DNA of 64,000 nt. It comes from RUG708 sp050946535. GTDB lineage: Bacteria > Bacillota > Clostridia > Peptostreptococcales > Anaerovoracaceae. The notes under the pieces are model-generated. The model worked only from the letters and a program-made list of their open reading frames with translations, was not told the DNA's origin and did no database searches. The translations under genes and the position numbers were made by a program. Shown piece by piece: positions 1 through 8,208 of the stretch. The DNA lies in contig JBMNUZ010000007.1 in NCBI GenBank assembly GCA_050946535.1, positions 1 to 64,000 of the forward strand, read 5' to 3'. The first letter of the stretch is position 1. Each line of letters begins with the position of its first letter.

Positions 1-157
1 TATTATTACAACAATGAGCGGATCCAGAAGAAAACAAATTGGATGCCCCCTGCAAAGTACAGGGAAGCATCCATGTGTTAGGTTTGGCTCCTAGATCAAT
101 GTGTCCAGTTTTCTGGGTACATATCACAGGCAGGCGGTTTTTTAAAGGGATTTTAAT
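1..157. other. Window start without a gene; two hairpins
   Basis: No coding sequence is supported here. A hairpin lies at 41-72 (GGATGC + CCCTG pairing with CAGGG + GCATCC) and a smaller one at 105-116 (CCAG-TTTT-CTGG). Neither is followed by a clear T run, so they may be the end of an upstream transcript or of a degenerate element. tsaE, which often precedes tsaB, is not in the window. Confidence 0.4.
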
Positions 158-1357
158 ATGAGCATACTGGCTGTAGAAACGACAGGACAGGCGGCTTCGG
201 CGGCTTTCTCGGAGGGGGCTGGAGCCGAGGTTTTTGAAAAGAAAGACGAGAGCAGCGAAAGCGGGATGAATCATCTCAGGCATCTTATGCCGCTCGTGTC
301 CGGGCTCCTTAAAGAACGGGGAGCCGATAAGAAGGACATAGACTGCGTGGCGGTCTCGGCAGGACCGGGATCGTTCACAGGAATAAGAATAGGCGTCGCG
401 GCTGCAAAGACGCTGGCCCAGGTTCTCGGAGCAGACGTCGTCACTGTGATGACGCTCGAATCATTTATATACGACGATTACGGAAGAAACGGCAGTTATC
501 TTCTCTGTCCGATGCTGGACGCGCGCAGGCACAAAGTCTACGCCGCGGCGTGGGAAATGCCTGCTAAGAAAAAGGTTATAGAAGAGGGCGTATACGATGT
601 ATCGGAGTTCGCTGCAGAGACGGCCGGCGGCCTTCCGGTGGTTTTTACCGGAGACGGCGCTGAAAAATACGCTGAAGATCTCGGAAGCGGAGAGATAATA
701 GAGAACAGCCAGCATGCCGGTGCGGTGCTCAGATGCGCGCTCGAAGGAGATAGGATCAGCTACAGAGAAGCCGATCCCGTCTATCTCAGAAAGGCTGAAG
801 CCGAGATAAAGAGAAAAGAAGGCAGGCTCGGACTCAAGAAGAGGAAGAAGAAATCAGACGGACCTGAACTCAGGATGCCGCCGGCCGACGGAAAGATCGA
901 GTACAGGAATCTTTCGGAGGACGACAGCAGAGAACTGGCTTCGCTCGACAAAATCTGCTTCGGCAATCCGTGGAGCACGGAATCGTTTGAAAACGAATTC
1001 GGAGGGGCGAAAACCGCCGTATACAGAGGCGCGTTTAACAGCAGAGGAGAGCTCATCGGATTCGCAGGCCTCGTATATATAGAGGATGAAGCGGACGTCA
1101 ACAGAGTCGCCGTACATCCCCTCTACAGAAACAAAGGCATTGCCGGAAAATGTCTTTCCGCAGTCCTGGACGATGCCCGCCGCGCAGGAGCCGGAAGCGT
1201 CATGCTCGAGGTCAGGGAAGCTAACCGGAGCGCGATTTCGTTATACAAGGACTGCGGATTCAGGGTGATTTCCAAACGCAGGAACTATTACAGAGAGACC
1301 GGTGAAAACGCGCTGATCATGAAGCTTGAAGAGGAGGAGAAAAATGAAGGACGGTAA
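158..1357 (+). CDS. tsaB-rimI: TsaB-RimI fusion: t6A synthesis subunit plus N-acetyltransferase
   Basis: The N-terminal half (about 1-215) is TsaB, the partner of TsaD in making the universal t6A modification at tRNA position 37. It has the N-terminal AVETT stretch and the GPGSFTGIRIG motif at 69-79. A very basic linker (about 218-233) joins it to a GNAT acetyltransferase domain (about 247-390) of the RimI type, with the acetyl-CoA loop HPLYRNKGIAG at 320-330; RimI acetylates the N terminus of ribosomal protein S18. The two proteins are usually separate, so the 399-residue length reflects fusion. The stop overlaps the start of tsaD by 14 bases, implying translational coupling. Domain calls are firm; activity of the fused form is inferred. 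Confidence 0.93.
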   Translation: MSILAVETTGQAASAAFSEGAGAEVFEKKDESSESGMNHLRHLMPLVSGLLKERGADKKDIDCVAVSAGPGSFTGIRIGVAAAKTLAQVLGADVVTVMTLESFIYDDYGRNGSYLLCPMLDARRHKVYAAAWEMPAKKKVIEEGVYDVSEFAAETAGGLPVVFTGDGAEKYAEDLGSGEIIENSQHAGAVLRCALEGDRISYREADPVYLRKAEAEIKRKEGRLGLKKRKKKSDGPELRMPPADGKIEYRNLSEDDSRELASLDKICFGNPWSTESFENEFGGAKTAVYRGAFNSRGELIGFAGLVYIEDEADVNRVAVHPLYRNKGIAGKCLSAVLDDARRAGAGSVMLEVREANRSAISLYKDCGFRVISKRRNYYRETGENALIMKLEEEEKNEGR

Positions 1358-2393
1358 ATTTCTCGTTCTCGGCATCGAGAGCAGCTGCGACGACACATCC
1401 GCGTCTGTCGTGGCGGACGGCAGAGAACTTCTTTCGCTTTCGATCTCTTCGCAGATAGACATTCACGCCCTCTACGGAGGCGTCGTTCCTGAAATAGCGT
1501 CGAGGAATCATATTAAGAATATAAACGCCGTGATAGATCAGGCGATGGAAGAAGCCGGCATCGGTTTCGGCGATCTCGATCTCGTGGGAGTGACATGCGG
1601 ACCGGGACTCATAGGATCGCTCGTGGTAGGCGTTTCGGCGGCCAAGGCAATAGCTTATGCCGCAGATAAGCCGCTCGTCGGCGTCCACCATCTGCAGGGG
1701 CATATTTCTGCGAATTTCATAGAATATCCGGAACTCGAGCCTCCCTTCACAGCGGTTGTAGCATCGGGCGGAAACACGGACATCGTAGACGTTAGAGGAC
1801 ATAACGACCTGGTCATGCTCGGTACGACCAGGGACGATGCGGCAGGCGAGGCCATGGACAAAGTGGCGAGAGCGATGGGCATCGGCTATCCGGGCGGACC
1901 CGTGATAGATAAGCTCGCAAAGTCGGGAAATCCTCACGCCATCGAATTCGGCAGGGTCATGCTTGAAAAAGGAAGCTACGATTTCAGCTTCAGCGGCCTC
2001 AAGACACAGGTCATCAATTATCTGAACCAGTGCCGCATGAAGGGCCAGGATGTGCGGAAAGAAGATCTCGCGGCATCGTTTCAGAAGGCGGTGATGGACG
2101 TGATCACCACGAAGGCACTTGAGGCAGCGGAAGAATACGGCCGCAGCAGTATAGCCCTCGCCGGCGGGGTGGCGTCCAACAGCCTGCTCCGGAGCATGAT
2201 GAAGGAGCTGTGCGGCAGACATGGACTGAGCCTTTACGTGCCGCGCCCGGTTCTCTGCACCGACAATGCCGCCATGATCGCGTGCGCTGCTTACTACAAA
2301 TACAGGGAGAACCTGACCGACGATCTTTCGCTCGACGCGTTTCCTGTTCTGGATCTCCGGGACGGGGCAAAAGGCAGCTGGCCGGAAAACTGA
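1344..2393 (+). CDS. tsaD: tRNA N6-threonylcarbamoyladenosine transferase TsaD
   Basis: Catalytic subunit that transfers the threonylcarbamoyl group to A37 of ANN-decoding tRNAs in the cytoplasm. The 349-residue product has the ASKHA/Kae1 hallmarks: IESSCDDTS near residue 11, the metal-binding H-x3-H (HLQGH at 116-120), ASGGNT, and a C-terminal TDNAAMI with the conserved Asp. The ATG at 1344 is chosen because GAGGAGGAG sits just upstream. A TTG at 1326 is in frame but has no such site. The start lies inside the end of tsaB-rimI, placing both t6A subunits in one transcript. Confidence 0.95.
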   Translation: MKDGKFLVLGIESSCDDTSASVVADGRELLSLSISSQIDIHALYGGVVPEIASRNHIKNINAVIDQAMEEAGIGFGDLDLVGVTCGPGLIGSLVVGVSAAKAIAYAADKPLVGVHHLQGHISANFIEYPELEPPFTAVVASGGNTDIVDVRGHNDLVMLGTTRDDAAGEAMDKVARAMGIGYPGGPVIDKLAKSGNPHAIEFGRVMLEKGSYDFSFSGLKTQVINYLNQCRMKGQDVRKEDLAASFQKAVMDVITTKALEAAEEYGRSSIALAGGVASNSLLRSMMKELCGRHGLSLYVPRPVLCTDNAAMIACAAYYKYRENLTDDLSLDAFPVLDLRDGAKGSWPEN

Positions 2394-2605
2394 TATTTTG
2401 CATATATTGTGTTTAGATATGCAATCCGATCACATCATATTTTATATACGGCAATATTTTTTCTATAAAATAATGTTATTTATGGCCAAAGTATAATATA
2501 ATAAAAAAACAAGGTGTTTACACAGCACAACAAGATAATGTTTATGAAGGTCAATTATTTTCAATTCTATTCTTGCAGCCCCTTCGGGCAGAAAGAGGAA
2601 CTTAA
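2394..2605. promoter_or_regulatory. Spacer with promoter element and two palindromes
   Basis: A TATAAT (2492-2497) probably serves the downstream flavodiiron gene, although no good -35 is visible. An inverted repeat TTGCATAT/ATATGCAA (2398-2405 and 2417-2424) follows tsaD, and a near-palindrome ATAAAATAA-TG-TTATTTAT lies at 2465-2483, just upstream of the -10. The second could be an operator for an oxygen- or NO-responsive regulator; that is inference only. A short GCCC-CTTC-GGGC hairpin lies close to the ribosome binding site. Confidence 0.4.
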
Positions 2606-5158
2606 ATGAAAAGCTTAAAATTAAAGGAAAACCTTTGGTGGAACGGTGTCCTTGACCCGGATCTGAGAGTCTTCGATATCGTTATGTGGACCAAGTACGG
2701 TACAAGTTACAATTCTTATGTTCTCAAAGGCAGCGAAAAGACAGCTCTCTTTGAAACAAACAAGCTCAAATGCTGGGACGAATTCAAGGCTGCTCTCGAC
2801 GAGGTAGTAGATGTACAAGATATAGACTATCTCATCATGGATCACACAGAGCCTGATCACGCCGGCACTGTCGAAAAGCTGCTGGAGATCAATCCTAAGA
2901 TTACCGTTGTAGCTACGGCCACTGCTCACAATTTCCTGTCGGAAATCATCAACAAGGATTACACGGCTCTCAAGGTAAAGGAAAACGACACGCTGTCGCT
3001 CGGCGACAAGACGCTTCACTTCATGGTACTGCCTAATCTTCACTGGCCTGATACTATGTACACCTACTGTGAAGAGGACAAAGTATTATTCACATGCGAC
3101 TCGTTCGGTTCCCACTACAGCGAGCCGGGAATCCTGAGAAGCGCCGTGAAGGATGAAGAAGCTTATCTCGATGCCACAAAGTATTATTTTGACAATATCA
3201 TCGGACCTTACGCAAATCCTTATATGGTAAACGCTCTGAAGAGGATCAAGGATCTTCCGATCGAAATGATCTGCACAGGCCACGGCCCTGTACACGACTG
3301 CAAGCTCGACCAGCTGTTCTCGAGATACCGCGAGTGGTGCGGCGTAGATGCCGATCTCAATCCTATAAAGAAGGATTCTTCGAAGAAACTCGTGGTAATA
3401 CCTTACGTAAGCGCTTACGGTTATACCAAGGAACTCGCTGACATCATCGGAGGAGCTGTCGAAGACGCTGGCGAAGGCGAAATCGAAGTACATAAGTTCG
3501 ATATGATTACGGCCGATCAGGCGACTGTTCTCGGAGAGATCGGCGTTTGCGACGGCGTTATGTTCGGTACTCCTACAATCGTAGGCGAGGCTCTCGGACC
3601 TATCTGGGGACTCGTTACGTCGATGTTCCCGCCTGTTCACAAGGGCAAACTCGCAACGGCGTTCGGAAGCTACGGCTGGAGCGGCGAGGGTGTACCTCAC
3701 ATCATGGAAAGACTGCGCCAGCTCAAACTCAGAGTCGAAGACGACGGCTTCAGGGTAAGATTTAAACCGAGCGAAGTTCAGAGACTCGATGCGTACGAGT
3801 TCGGCTACAGATTCGGATGCAACCTGCTCAACAAGAAACCTCAGGGCACAAAGAAAGGCAAGAGCGGACTCGTCAAGTGCCTCGTATGCGGAGCTATTTT
3901 CGATCCTGAGACTGCAAACGGCTCCTGCCCTGTATGCGGAGTAGGACCTGAGAAGTGGGTTGAGGCACAGGATACTTCGACTACGTTCAGAAAAGATACA
4001 GACGAATCGTTCCTCATCATCGGCGGCGGCCCTGCAGCTTTCTACACTGCAGAAGCTATCAGAGAGAGAAATGCTACGGCCAACATCGGCATCATTGCTG
4101 AAGAGCACGAGCTGCCTTACAACAGACCTATGCTCACAAAGGCTCTCCTTTCGGAGATGGACGACGGCCAGCTCGCAATCGCAGGAAAAGAATGGTTCGA
4201 TGAACACAACGTTCTGCTCAACTTCGATACTGTAACCGCTATAGATACAAAGTCAAAGACCGTTTCATGCGGCTCGAAGACATACAGTTACGACAAACTG
4301 ATCTATGCTACAGGAGCTCACTGCTTCGTACCTCCTATCAAGGGAGCAGATCAGGATCACGTAATTTCGATCAGAAATATCGCTGACGCGAAGAAGGTTC
4401 AGGCCAGACTCGACAGCGTAAAACAGGCAGTCGTAATCGGCGGAGGCGTCATGGGTCTCGAAGCCGGATGGGAGCTCTGCAAGGCAGGCGTCGACGTAAC
4501 TGTTCTCGAAGGCGCTCCGGGACTCCTTCCTAAACAGCTCGACGACACAGGTTCTGCGATGCTCGAAGATATCGTGAACGGCGTAGGCATGCACGTTGTA
4601 ACAAGCGCCCAGACTTCTGAAATCACTGCGGATTCTGTAAAGCTCAACGACGGCAGGGAATTCCCTGCACAGCTCGTCATCATGTCGACAGGCATGAGAC
4701 CTAACACGAAGCTCGCAGAAGAAGCTGGAATCAACGTAGACAAGTTCGTAGCTACCGATCTCCACATGAGAACAAATGTAGAAGACGTTTACGCTGTCGG
4801 CGACTGCTGCATGGTAAACGGCGCACCTCAGGCATTCTTCGCACAGGCTCAGGAGAACGGCAGAATTGCCGGAGCCAACGCTGCCGGCGAAGACCTCGAG
4901 TACGATCCTTTAGGCGCATCCCTCGCTATCAACGCCATGAACACGAGCATCTTCGCTCTCGGCGCAAACGGCAAGGACATGACGAAGAACTACAGAACTC
5001 TCGAGATCAAGGACGACAAGAGAAAGAATTACGAGAAATACTACTTCGAGAACGGCGTTCTCAAGGGAGTCATTCTCATCGGCGACACTTCGAAGATGGC
5101 TGTTATGACAGACAACATCTCGAAGGGAGCTACTTTCAAGGAAGTATTCGATCTCTAG
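2606..5158 (+). CDS. Flavodiiron protein-rubredoxin-NADH:rubredoxin oxidoreductase fusion
   Basis: A self-contained cytoplasmic O2/NO reductase. Residues 1-250 are a metallo-beta-lactamase-type diiron domain with ligands H80-x-E82-x-D84-H85, H146, D165 and H226. Residues about 260-400 form an FMN flavodoxin domain. A rubredoxin follows with C425/C428 and C441/C444. Residues about 465-850 are an NAD(P)H:rubredoxin reductase with GGGPAA near 473 and a second dinucleotide fold GGGVMG. Electrons would run NADH to FAD, rubredoxin, FMN and diiron in one 850-residue chain; in many anaerobes these are two or three proteins. Codon use favours CCT for Pro and GCT/GCA for Ala compared with neighbours, which suggests high expression. 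It stands alone with its own spacer on both sides. Confidence 0.95.
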   Translation: MKSLKLKENLWWNGVLDPDLRVFDIVMWTKYGTSYNSYVLKGSEKTALFETNKLKCWDEFKAALDEVVDVQDIDYLIMDHTEPDHAGTVEKLLEINPKITVVATATAHNFLSEIINKDYTALKVKENDTLSLGDKTLHFMVLPNLHWPDTMYTYCEEDKVLFTCDSFGSHYSEPGILRSAVKDEEAYLDATKYYFDNIIGPYANPYMVNALKRIKDLPIEMICTGHGPVHDCKLDQLFSRYREWCGVDADLNPIKKDSSKKLVVIPYVSAYGYTKELADIIGGAVEDAGEGEIEVHKFDMITADQATVLGEIGVCDGVMFGTPTIVGEALGPIWGLVTSMFPPVHKGKLATAFGSYGWSGEGVPHIMERLRQLKLRVEDDGFRVRFKPSEVQRLDAYEFGYRFGCNLLNKKPQGTKKGKSGLVKCLVCGAIFDPETANGSCPVCGVGPEKWVEAQDTSTTFRKDTDESFLIIGGGPAAFYTAEAIRERNATANIGIIAEEHELPYNRPMLTKALLSEMDDGQLAIAGKEWFDEHNVLLNFDTVTAIDTKSKTVSCGSKTYSYDKLIYATGAHCFVPPIKGADQDHVISIRNIADAKKVQARLDSVKQAVVIGGGVMGLEAGWELCKAGVDVTVLEGAPGLLPKQLDDTGSAMLEDIVNGVGMHVVTSAQTSEITADSVKLNDGREFPAQLVIMSTGMRPNTKLAEEAGINVDKFVATDLHMRTNVEDVYAVGDCCMVNGAPQAFFAQAQENGRIAGANAAGEDLEYDPLGASLAINAMNTSIFALGANGKDMTKNYRTLEIKDDKRKNYEKYYFENGVLKGVILIGDTSKMAVMTDNISKGATFKEVFDL

Positions 5159-5209
5159 GATAAAGCGCAGAAGGCGCGTGCCCGGAGACGGAAAACAAGT
5201 GAATAAGTA

Positions 5210-5310
5210 CAGACCGCATATCGATGAGCGGTCTGTGTGAATTACGCATACGGCTGCACGAGACGTGCAGGACGGCCGGCCGACTTCCGCGAAAGAGGTC
5301 GGCCGGCCTT
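5210..5310 (+). terminator. Triple hairpin after the flavodiiron gene
   Basis: Three stems in a row: CAGACCGC/GCGGTCTG (5210-5217, 5228-5235), CTGCACG/CGTGCAG (5254-5260, 5264-5270) and a strong GGCCGGCCGAC/GTCGGCCGGCC stem (5274-5284, 5298-5308). The last is followed by TTTG and is the likely terminator. Confidence 0.7.
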
Positions 5311-5385
5311 TGTAATACCGGCCGCCGGCCGCGGCGAGTCTGCAGTTTTCACAAAAATAACATGTTTATTTATACAGACCGATGC

Positions 5386-5391
5386 TAATAT
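5386..5391 (+). promoter_or_regulatory. Extended -10 promoter for the 5444 operon
   Basis: TAATAT preceded by TGC (TGn extended -10) lies 52 bases before the next start codon. The -35 match is poor, so the call rests on the extended -10 alone. Confidence 0.4.
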
Positions 5392-5443
5392 ATAGGTAAA
5401 GCCGGAGATTTTACCGAGACTTATCTGCGGCCGGGAGGGGAAA

Positions 5444-5671
5444 ATGATCACAATTATAGGAATAATAGCAGGAGTGGCAATAATCGTCGGACTTATAGCA
5501 GCCATGGGAAAGATGAGCGAACAGGGCGTGGACATCAACGACCATTTCTGCTGCGGAAGCTGCAGCACGTGCTCGAGCGTCCAGAAGGGAGAGTCATGCG
5601 AACATTATGGCGACCTGAAGAATTTTCACGTCGATCCTGCGGATCTTAAACATGCTGAGGAGGAAAGATAA
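5444..5671 (+). CDS. Small Cys-rich single-pass membrane protein
   Basis: A 75-residue protein: residues about 1-22 are one hydrophobic segment (IIGIIAGVAIIVGLIAA), followed by a short cytoplasmic tail with a cysteine cluster FCCGSCSTCSS near 35-45 and a fifth Cys in ESCEHYG. The build resembles the FeoB-associated Cys-rich proteins found later in this window, but the spacing differs and feo is 34 kb away. It has an AGGGGA-type binding site and sits two bases upstream of a BI-1 family gene, so the pair is an operon. Function unknown; metal or redox binding by the Cys cluster is inference. Confidence 0.7.
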   Translation: MITIIGIIAGVAIIVGLIAAMGKMSEQGVDINDHFCCGSCSTCSSVQKGESCEHYGDLKNFHVDPADLKHAEEER

Positions 5672-5673
5672 CA

Positions 5674-6354
5674 ATGGCTTCAGGAATTACATCGTTGTCG
5701 GACAAGCAGTCGAGGCTGTACCAGACGTCCGGCGACAGGATTGTTTCGAGAAGGCTTTATAACTTTACCATAGGGGCTGTAATTCTTTACGGCGTTATCA
5801 TCAACGTGCTCATGAGCTGGTATCTGGCCCCGCAGATTTTGTCGATAAATCCGGTATTGCTTCTGGCAGGATATATAATCCTCGTAATCGCGGGCTCATA
5901 CATCACGTACAGATCGAGTTCGCCGCTTGTGAGCTTCATAGGGTACAATCTGGTGTGCCTGCCGCTCGGCGCGGTTATAACGATCTGCGTCCAGGGCTAC
6001 AGCACTACGGTAGTGGCACAGGCGTTCATGCTCACCGCTGTGATTACGGGCGTGATGATGCTGGCATCTACTGCTTTTCCGGGCACTTTCGCCGGAATGG
6101 GAAGGATGCTGTTCATCGGCCTTATCGGCATAATAATAGCGAATCTCGTATGCCTGCTGTTCGGAATACAGACGACGATCATAGCGTGGATCGCAGCCGT
6201 CCTGTTCTCGCTCTACATCGGATATGACTGGGTAAGAGCGCAGCAGTACGTGCCTACTCTCGACCACGCGGTCGACAGCGCGCTCGATATCTACGTCGAC
6301 ATCGTGAACCTTTTCCTGCAGCTGCTCACAATCATGGGAAGAAACGAAGAATGA
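5674..6354 (+). CDS. Bax inhibitor-1/YccA family membrane protein
   Basis: A 226-residue protein with about seven hydrophobic segments and the family's C-terminal signature, YIGYDWVRAQ near 190 and the ALDIYVDIVNLFLQLL stretch near 210. BI-1 family proteins are pH-sensitive calcium-leak channels or regulators of membrane proteases; the bacterial role is mostly unsettled. The start is fixed by GAGGAGG ten bases upstream. It is translated right after the Cys-rich protein at 5444. It ends close to a hairpin shared with the convergent lexA. Confidence 0.85.
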   Translation: MASGITSLSDKQSRLYQTSGDRIVSRRLYNFTIGAVILYGVIINVLMSWYLAPQILSINPVLLLAGYIILVIAGSYITYRSSSPLVSFIGYNLVCLPLGAVITICVQGYSTTVVAQAFMLTAVITGVMMLASTAFPGTFAGMGRMLFIGLIGIIIANLVCLLFGIQTTIIAWIAAVLFSLYIGYDWVRAQQYVPTLDHAVDSALDIYVDIVNLFLQLLTIMGRNEE

Positions 6355-6408
6355 CGCACGCAGCGCCTGTTCATAACTGAACAATCAGATAAATATGTTT
6401 GAATAAAA

Positions 6409-6460
6409 AAAGAGCCGTGAAGCCGTGGGGAAACCGTGCTTCAGGCTCTTTCTGGTTTTT
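6409..6460. terminator. Bidirectional terminator between BI-1 gene and lexA
   Basis: Stem AAAGAGCC (6409-6416) with GGCTCTTT (6444-6451), strengthened inside by TGAAGC/GCTTCA. An A run precedes and T-rich sequence follows, so it can serve either strand. Confidence 0.8.
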
Positions 6461-6597
6461 ATGCATAAAGCGGCATATGAATTGGCCCGGCTGAGGAGCT
6501 TCGTGTACGGCCGGCTGGCCGCGTGCCAGGGCAGCAGCGGATCCGGCTCCATGATGCCGCAAATAAATTTCTGATAAATTTCCTGAACGAATTGGAA

Positions 6598-7290
6598 TTA
6601 CATGTAGCGGAAAACGCCTTTTACAAGACCCAGAATCTTTACGTCTCGCACGATGATCGGGCTCATCGACGGATTTTCAGGCTGGAGTCTTATGTGGTCC
6701 TTTTCGCGGTAGAACGTCTTTACGGTGGCTTCGCTTTCGAAACCGTCGATCATCGCGACCACGATATCCCCGTTGCCGGCGGTATTCTGCTGGCGCACGA
6801 GAATATAATCACCGCTCAGGATGCCTGCATCTATCATGCTCTCGCCCTTTACTTCAAGCATGAAGTAATTGTAGGAACCCGACGTATAGCGTGCAGGTAC
6901 CGGAAAATATTCGGTGATATTCTGTTCGGCAAGGATAGGCGTGCCGGCGGCGACCTGGCCGACGAGAGGAACGTCTGTTATCTCACTTCTGGTGAATTCC
7001 GAAACAGATGTTCCGGGATCAGGCATGGTGCCGTTCCTTTCGGGACGTCCCGATCTCAGGATTTCTATGGTTCTCGGCTTGTCGGGATCCTTTGAAATAA
7101 AGCCTTTTTCCTCGAGGCTGGCAAGGTCCCTGTGGATTGTAGATGTTGATTTTATGTTAAAATGAGCGCATATTTCGCGGACAGTAGGCGGATAGCCCTT
7201 TGTAGTGATTGTATCCTCGAGAAAATCGAGAACTCTGTGTTCACGCTCTGTAAGGTTCATATCATCTGTAGGCATGGCTTTGCGTCCCAT
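6598..7290 (-). CDS. lexA: LexA, SOS repressor
   Basis: Transcriptional repressor of the DNA damage response, inactivated by RecA-stimulated self-cleavage. The 230-residue product has an N-terminal winged helix (about 10-75). The peptidase domain has the cleavage site Ala115-Gly116 (QVAAG), the nucleophile Ser151 (KGESM) and the general base Lys191 (EATVK). The ATG at 7290 is chosen because AAAGGAGGT sits seven bases upstream; a longer in-frame ATG at 7314 would place that site inside the gene. It is divergent from infC and controlled by the SOS box at 7323-7334. Confidence 0.95.
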   Translation of the reverse strand: MGRKAMPTDDMNLTEREHRVLDFLEDTITTKGYPPTVREICAHFNIKSTSTIHRDLASLEEKGFISKDPDKPRTIEILRSGRPERNGTMPDPGTSVSEFTRSEITDVPLVGQVAAGTPILAEQNITEYFPVPARYTSGSYNYFMLEVKGESMIDAGILSGDYILVRQQNTAGNGDIVVAMIDGFESEATVKTFYREKDHIRLQPENPSMSPIIVRDVKILGLVKGVFRYM

Positions 7291-7318
7291 TTTCAAACCT
7301 CCTTTCCCGGTCATTTTT

Positions 7319-7347
7319 ATTTTAACACATGTTCTTTAAAAAAACAA
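7319..7347 (-). promoter_or_regulatory. lexA promoter with embedded SOS box
   Basis: On the minus strand TTGTTT (7342-7347) and TAAAAT (7319-7324) are separated by 17 bp. The SOS box GAACATGTGTTA occupies 7323-7334 and matches the Gram-positive consensus GAAC-N4-GTTC at all but the last base. It lies in the spacer and touches the -10, the expected place for LexA autorepression. Confidence 0.8.
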
Positions 7348-7377
7348 AAAAGAAAAAATGTTTTATTAATAAAAGAA

Positions 7378-7406
7378 TTGACAACCCGGAAATAAGGATG
7401 TAGAAT
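7378..7406 (+). promoter_or_regulatory. Promoter of infC-rpmI-rplT
   Basis: TTGACA (7378-7383), a 17-bp spacer and TAGAAT (7401-7406): a near-consensus vegetative promoter, about 250 bases ahead of infC, which leaves room for a regulatory leader. Confidence 0.87.
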
Positions 7407-7412
7407 AGCTTT

Positions 7413-7660
7413 CAGCATGAAGAAGAAGTTATCCGCTTCTCACCCTGCGGCGCTCAGTCGTACGGGTTAATATGAGTTTCAGAGAACAGCCTGCGGATAC
7501 ATTTTTTGTGTCTGCTTTTTTTATGCGCCGGTGAGCGCAGGGCTGTTTTTCCTTTTCCTGCCGGGTAGTTACGGCAGGAGGATTGATATTCGCCAGTCTT
7601 CATGTAATTATCGGATAATATGCTCGTGTTTCACTTTTATGTGAATGGAGGTGTTTTAGT
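7413..7660 (+). ncRNA. infC leader RNA with attenuator (L20-leader type)
   Basis: The transcript from 7413 carries an intrinsic terminator: GCGGATACA (7493-7501) pairs with TGTGTCTGC (7507-7515), followed by seven T (7516-7522). The upstream TATCCGC (7430-7436) is perfectly complementary to GCGGATA (7493-7499), so it can form an antiterminator that excludes the terminator. Low-GC Gram-positives regulate infC-rpmI-rplT with a leader in which ribosomal protein L20 promotes termination. Gene order here fits, and I recognise the type, but have not matched it to a covariance model. Confidence 0.75.
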
Positions 7661-8182
7661 ATTAGCAAGGGAAATCAGAACCAGATAAACGAAGATATCC
7701 GTGCAAAGGAAGTCAGAGTTATCGATACAGATGGTTCACAGTTGGGCGTAATGCCGCCGTCAAAGGCACTCCAGATCGCGGTTGAGAAAAAACTCGATCT
7801 TGTAAACGTAGCTCCGAACGCGAATCCGCCCGTTTGCAGAATCATGGATTACGGCAAGTACAGATATGAAATGCAGAAAAGGGCCAAGGACGCGAAAAAG
7901 AAGCAGAAGGTTACTCAGGTGAAGGAGGTCCGCCTCAGCACATTTATAGAGAAACACGATCTAATGGTCAAAGCAAACAACGCGTTGAAGTTCCTCAAGA
8001 ACGGAGACAAAGTCAAGGTCAGCATCAGGTTCAGAGGCAGAGAGAGGGGTCATACCGCTGCCGGAGAGCTCGTAATGCAGCAGTTCGCGGAGGCTGTTTC
8101 CGAGTACGGTCAGATCGAGAAAAAACCTCTGCTCGAGGGAAGAAACATGACCATGGTGCTCGCACCAAAAACAAACAATTAA
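7661..8182 (+). CDS. infC: Translation initiation factor IF-3, ATT start
   Basis: IF-3 binds the 30S subunit, blocks premature subunit joining and checks the start codon. No ATG, GTG or TTG in the right place accounts for the conserved N terminus (NEDIRAKEVRVIDTDG). An ATT at 7661 does: it lies eight bases after GGAGGT (7647-7652) and gives a normal-length 173-residue protein. A TTG at 7742 would remove the N-terminal domain. A non-standard AUU/AUA start is the classic self-control of infC, because IF-3 rejects such codons. First gene of infC-rpmI-rplT. Confidence 0.92.
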   Translation: MSKGNQNQINEDIRAKEVRVIDTDGSQLGVMPPSKALQIAVEKKLDLVNVAPNANPPVCRIMDYGKYRYEMQKRAKDAKKKQKVTQVKEVRLSTFIEKHDLMVKANNALKFLKNGDKVKVSIRFRGRERGHTAAGELVMQQFAEAVSEYGQIEKKPLLEGRNMTMVLAPKTNN

Positions 8183-8208
8183 TCAGGTATTAACAGGAGG
8201 TCAGGAAA

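Noticed and set aside
1317..2222. 301-codon frame opposite tsaD
   Set aside because: No family match or ribosome site; tsaD covers it.
3086..4207. Long open frame opposite the flavodiiron gene (373 codons)
   Set aside because: Antisense shadow of a clearly coding region with all catalytic residues in place.
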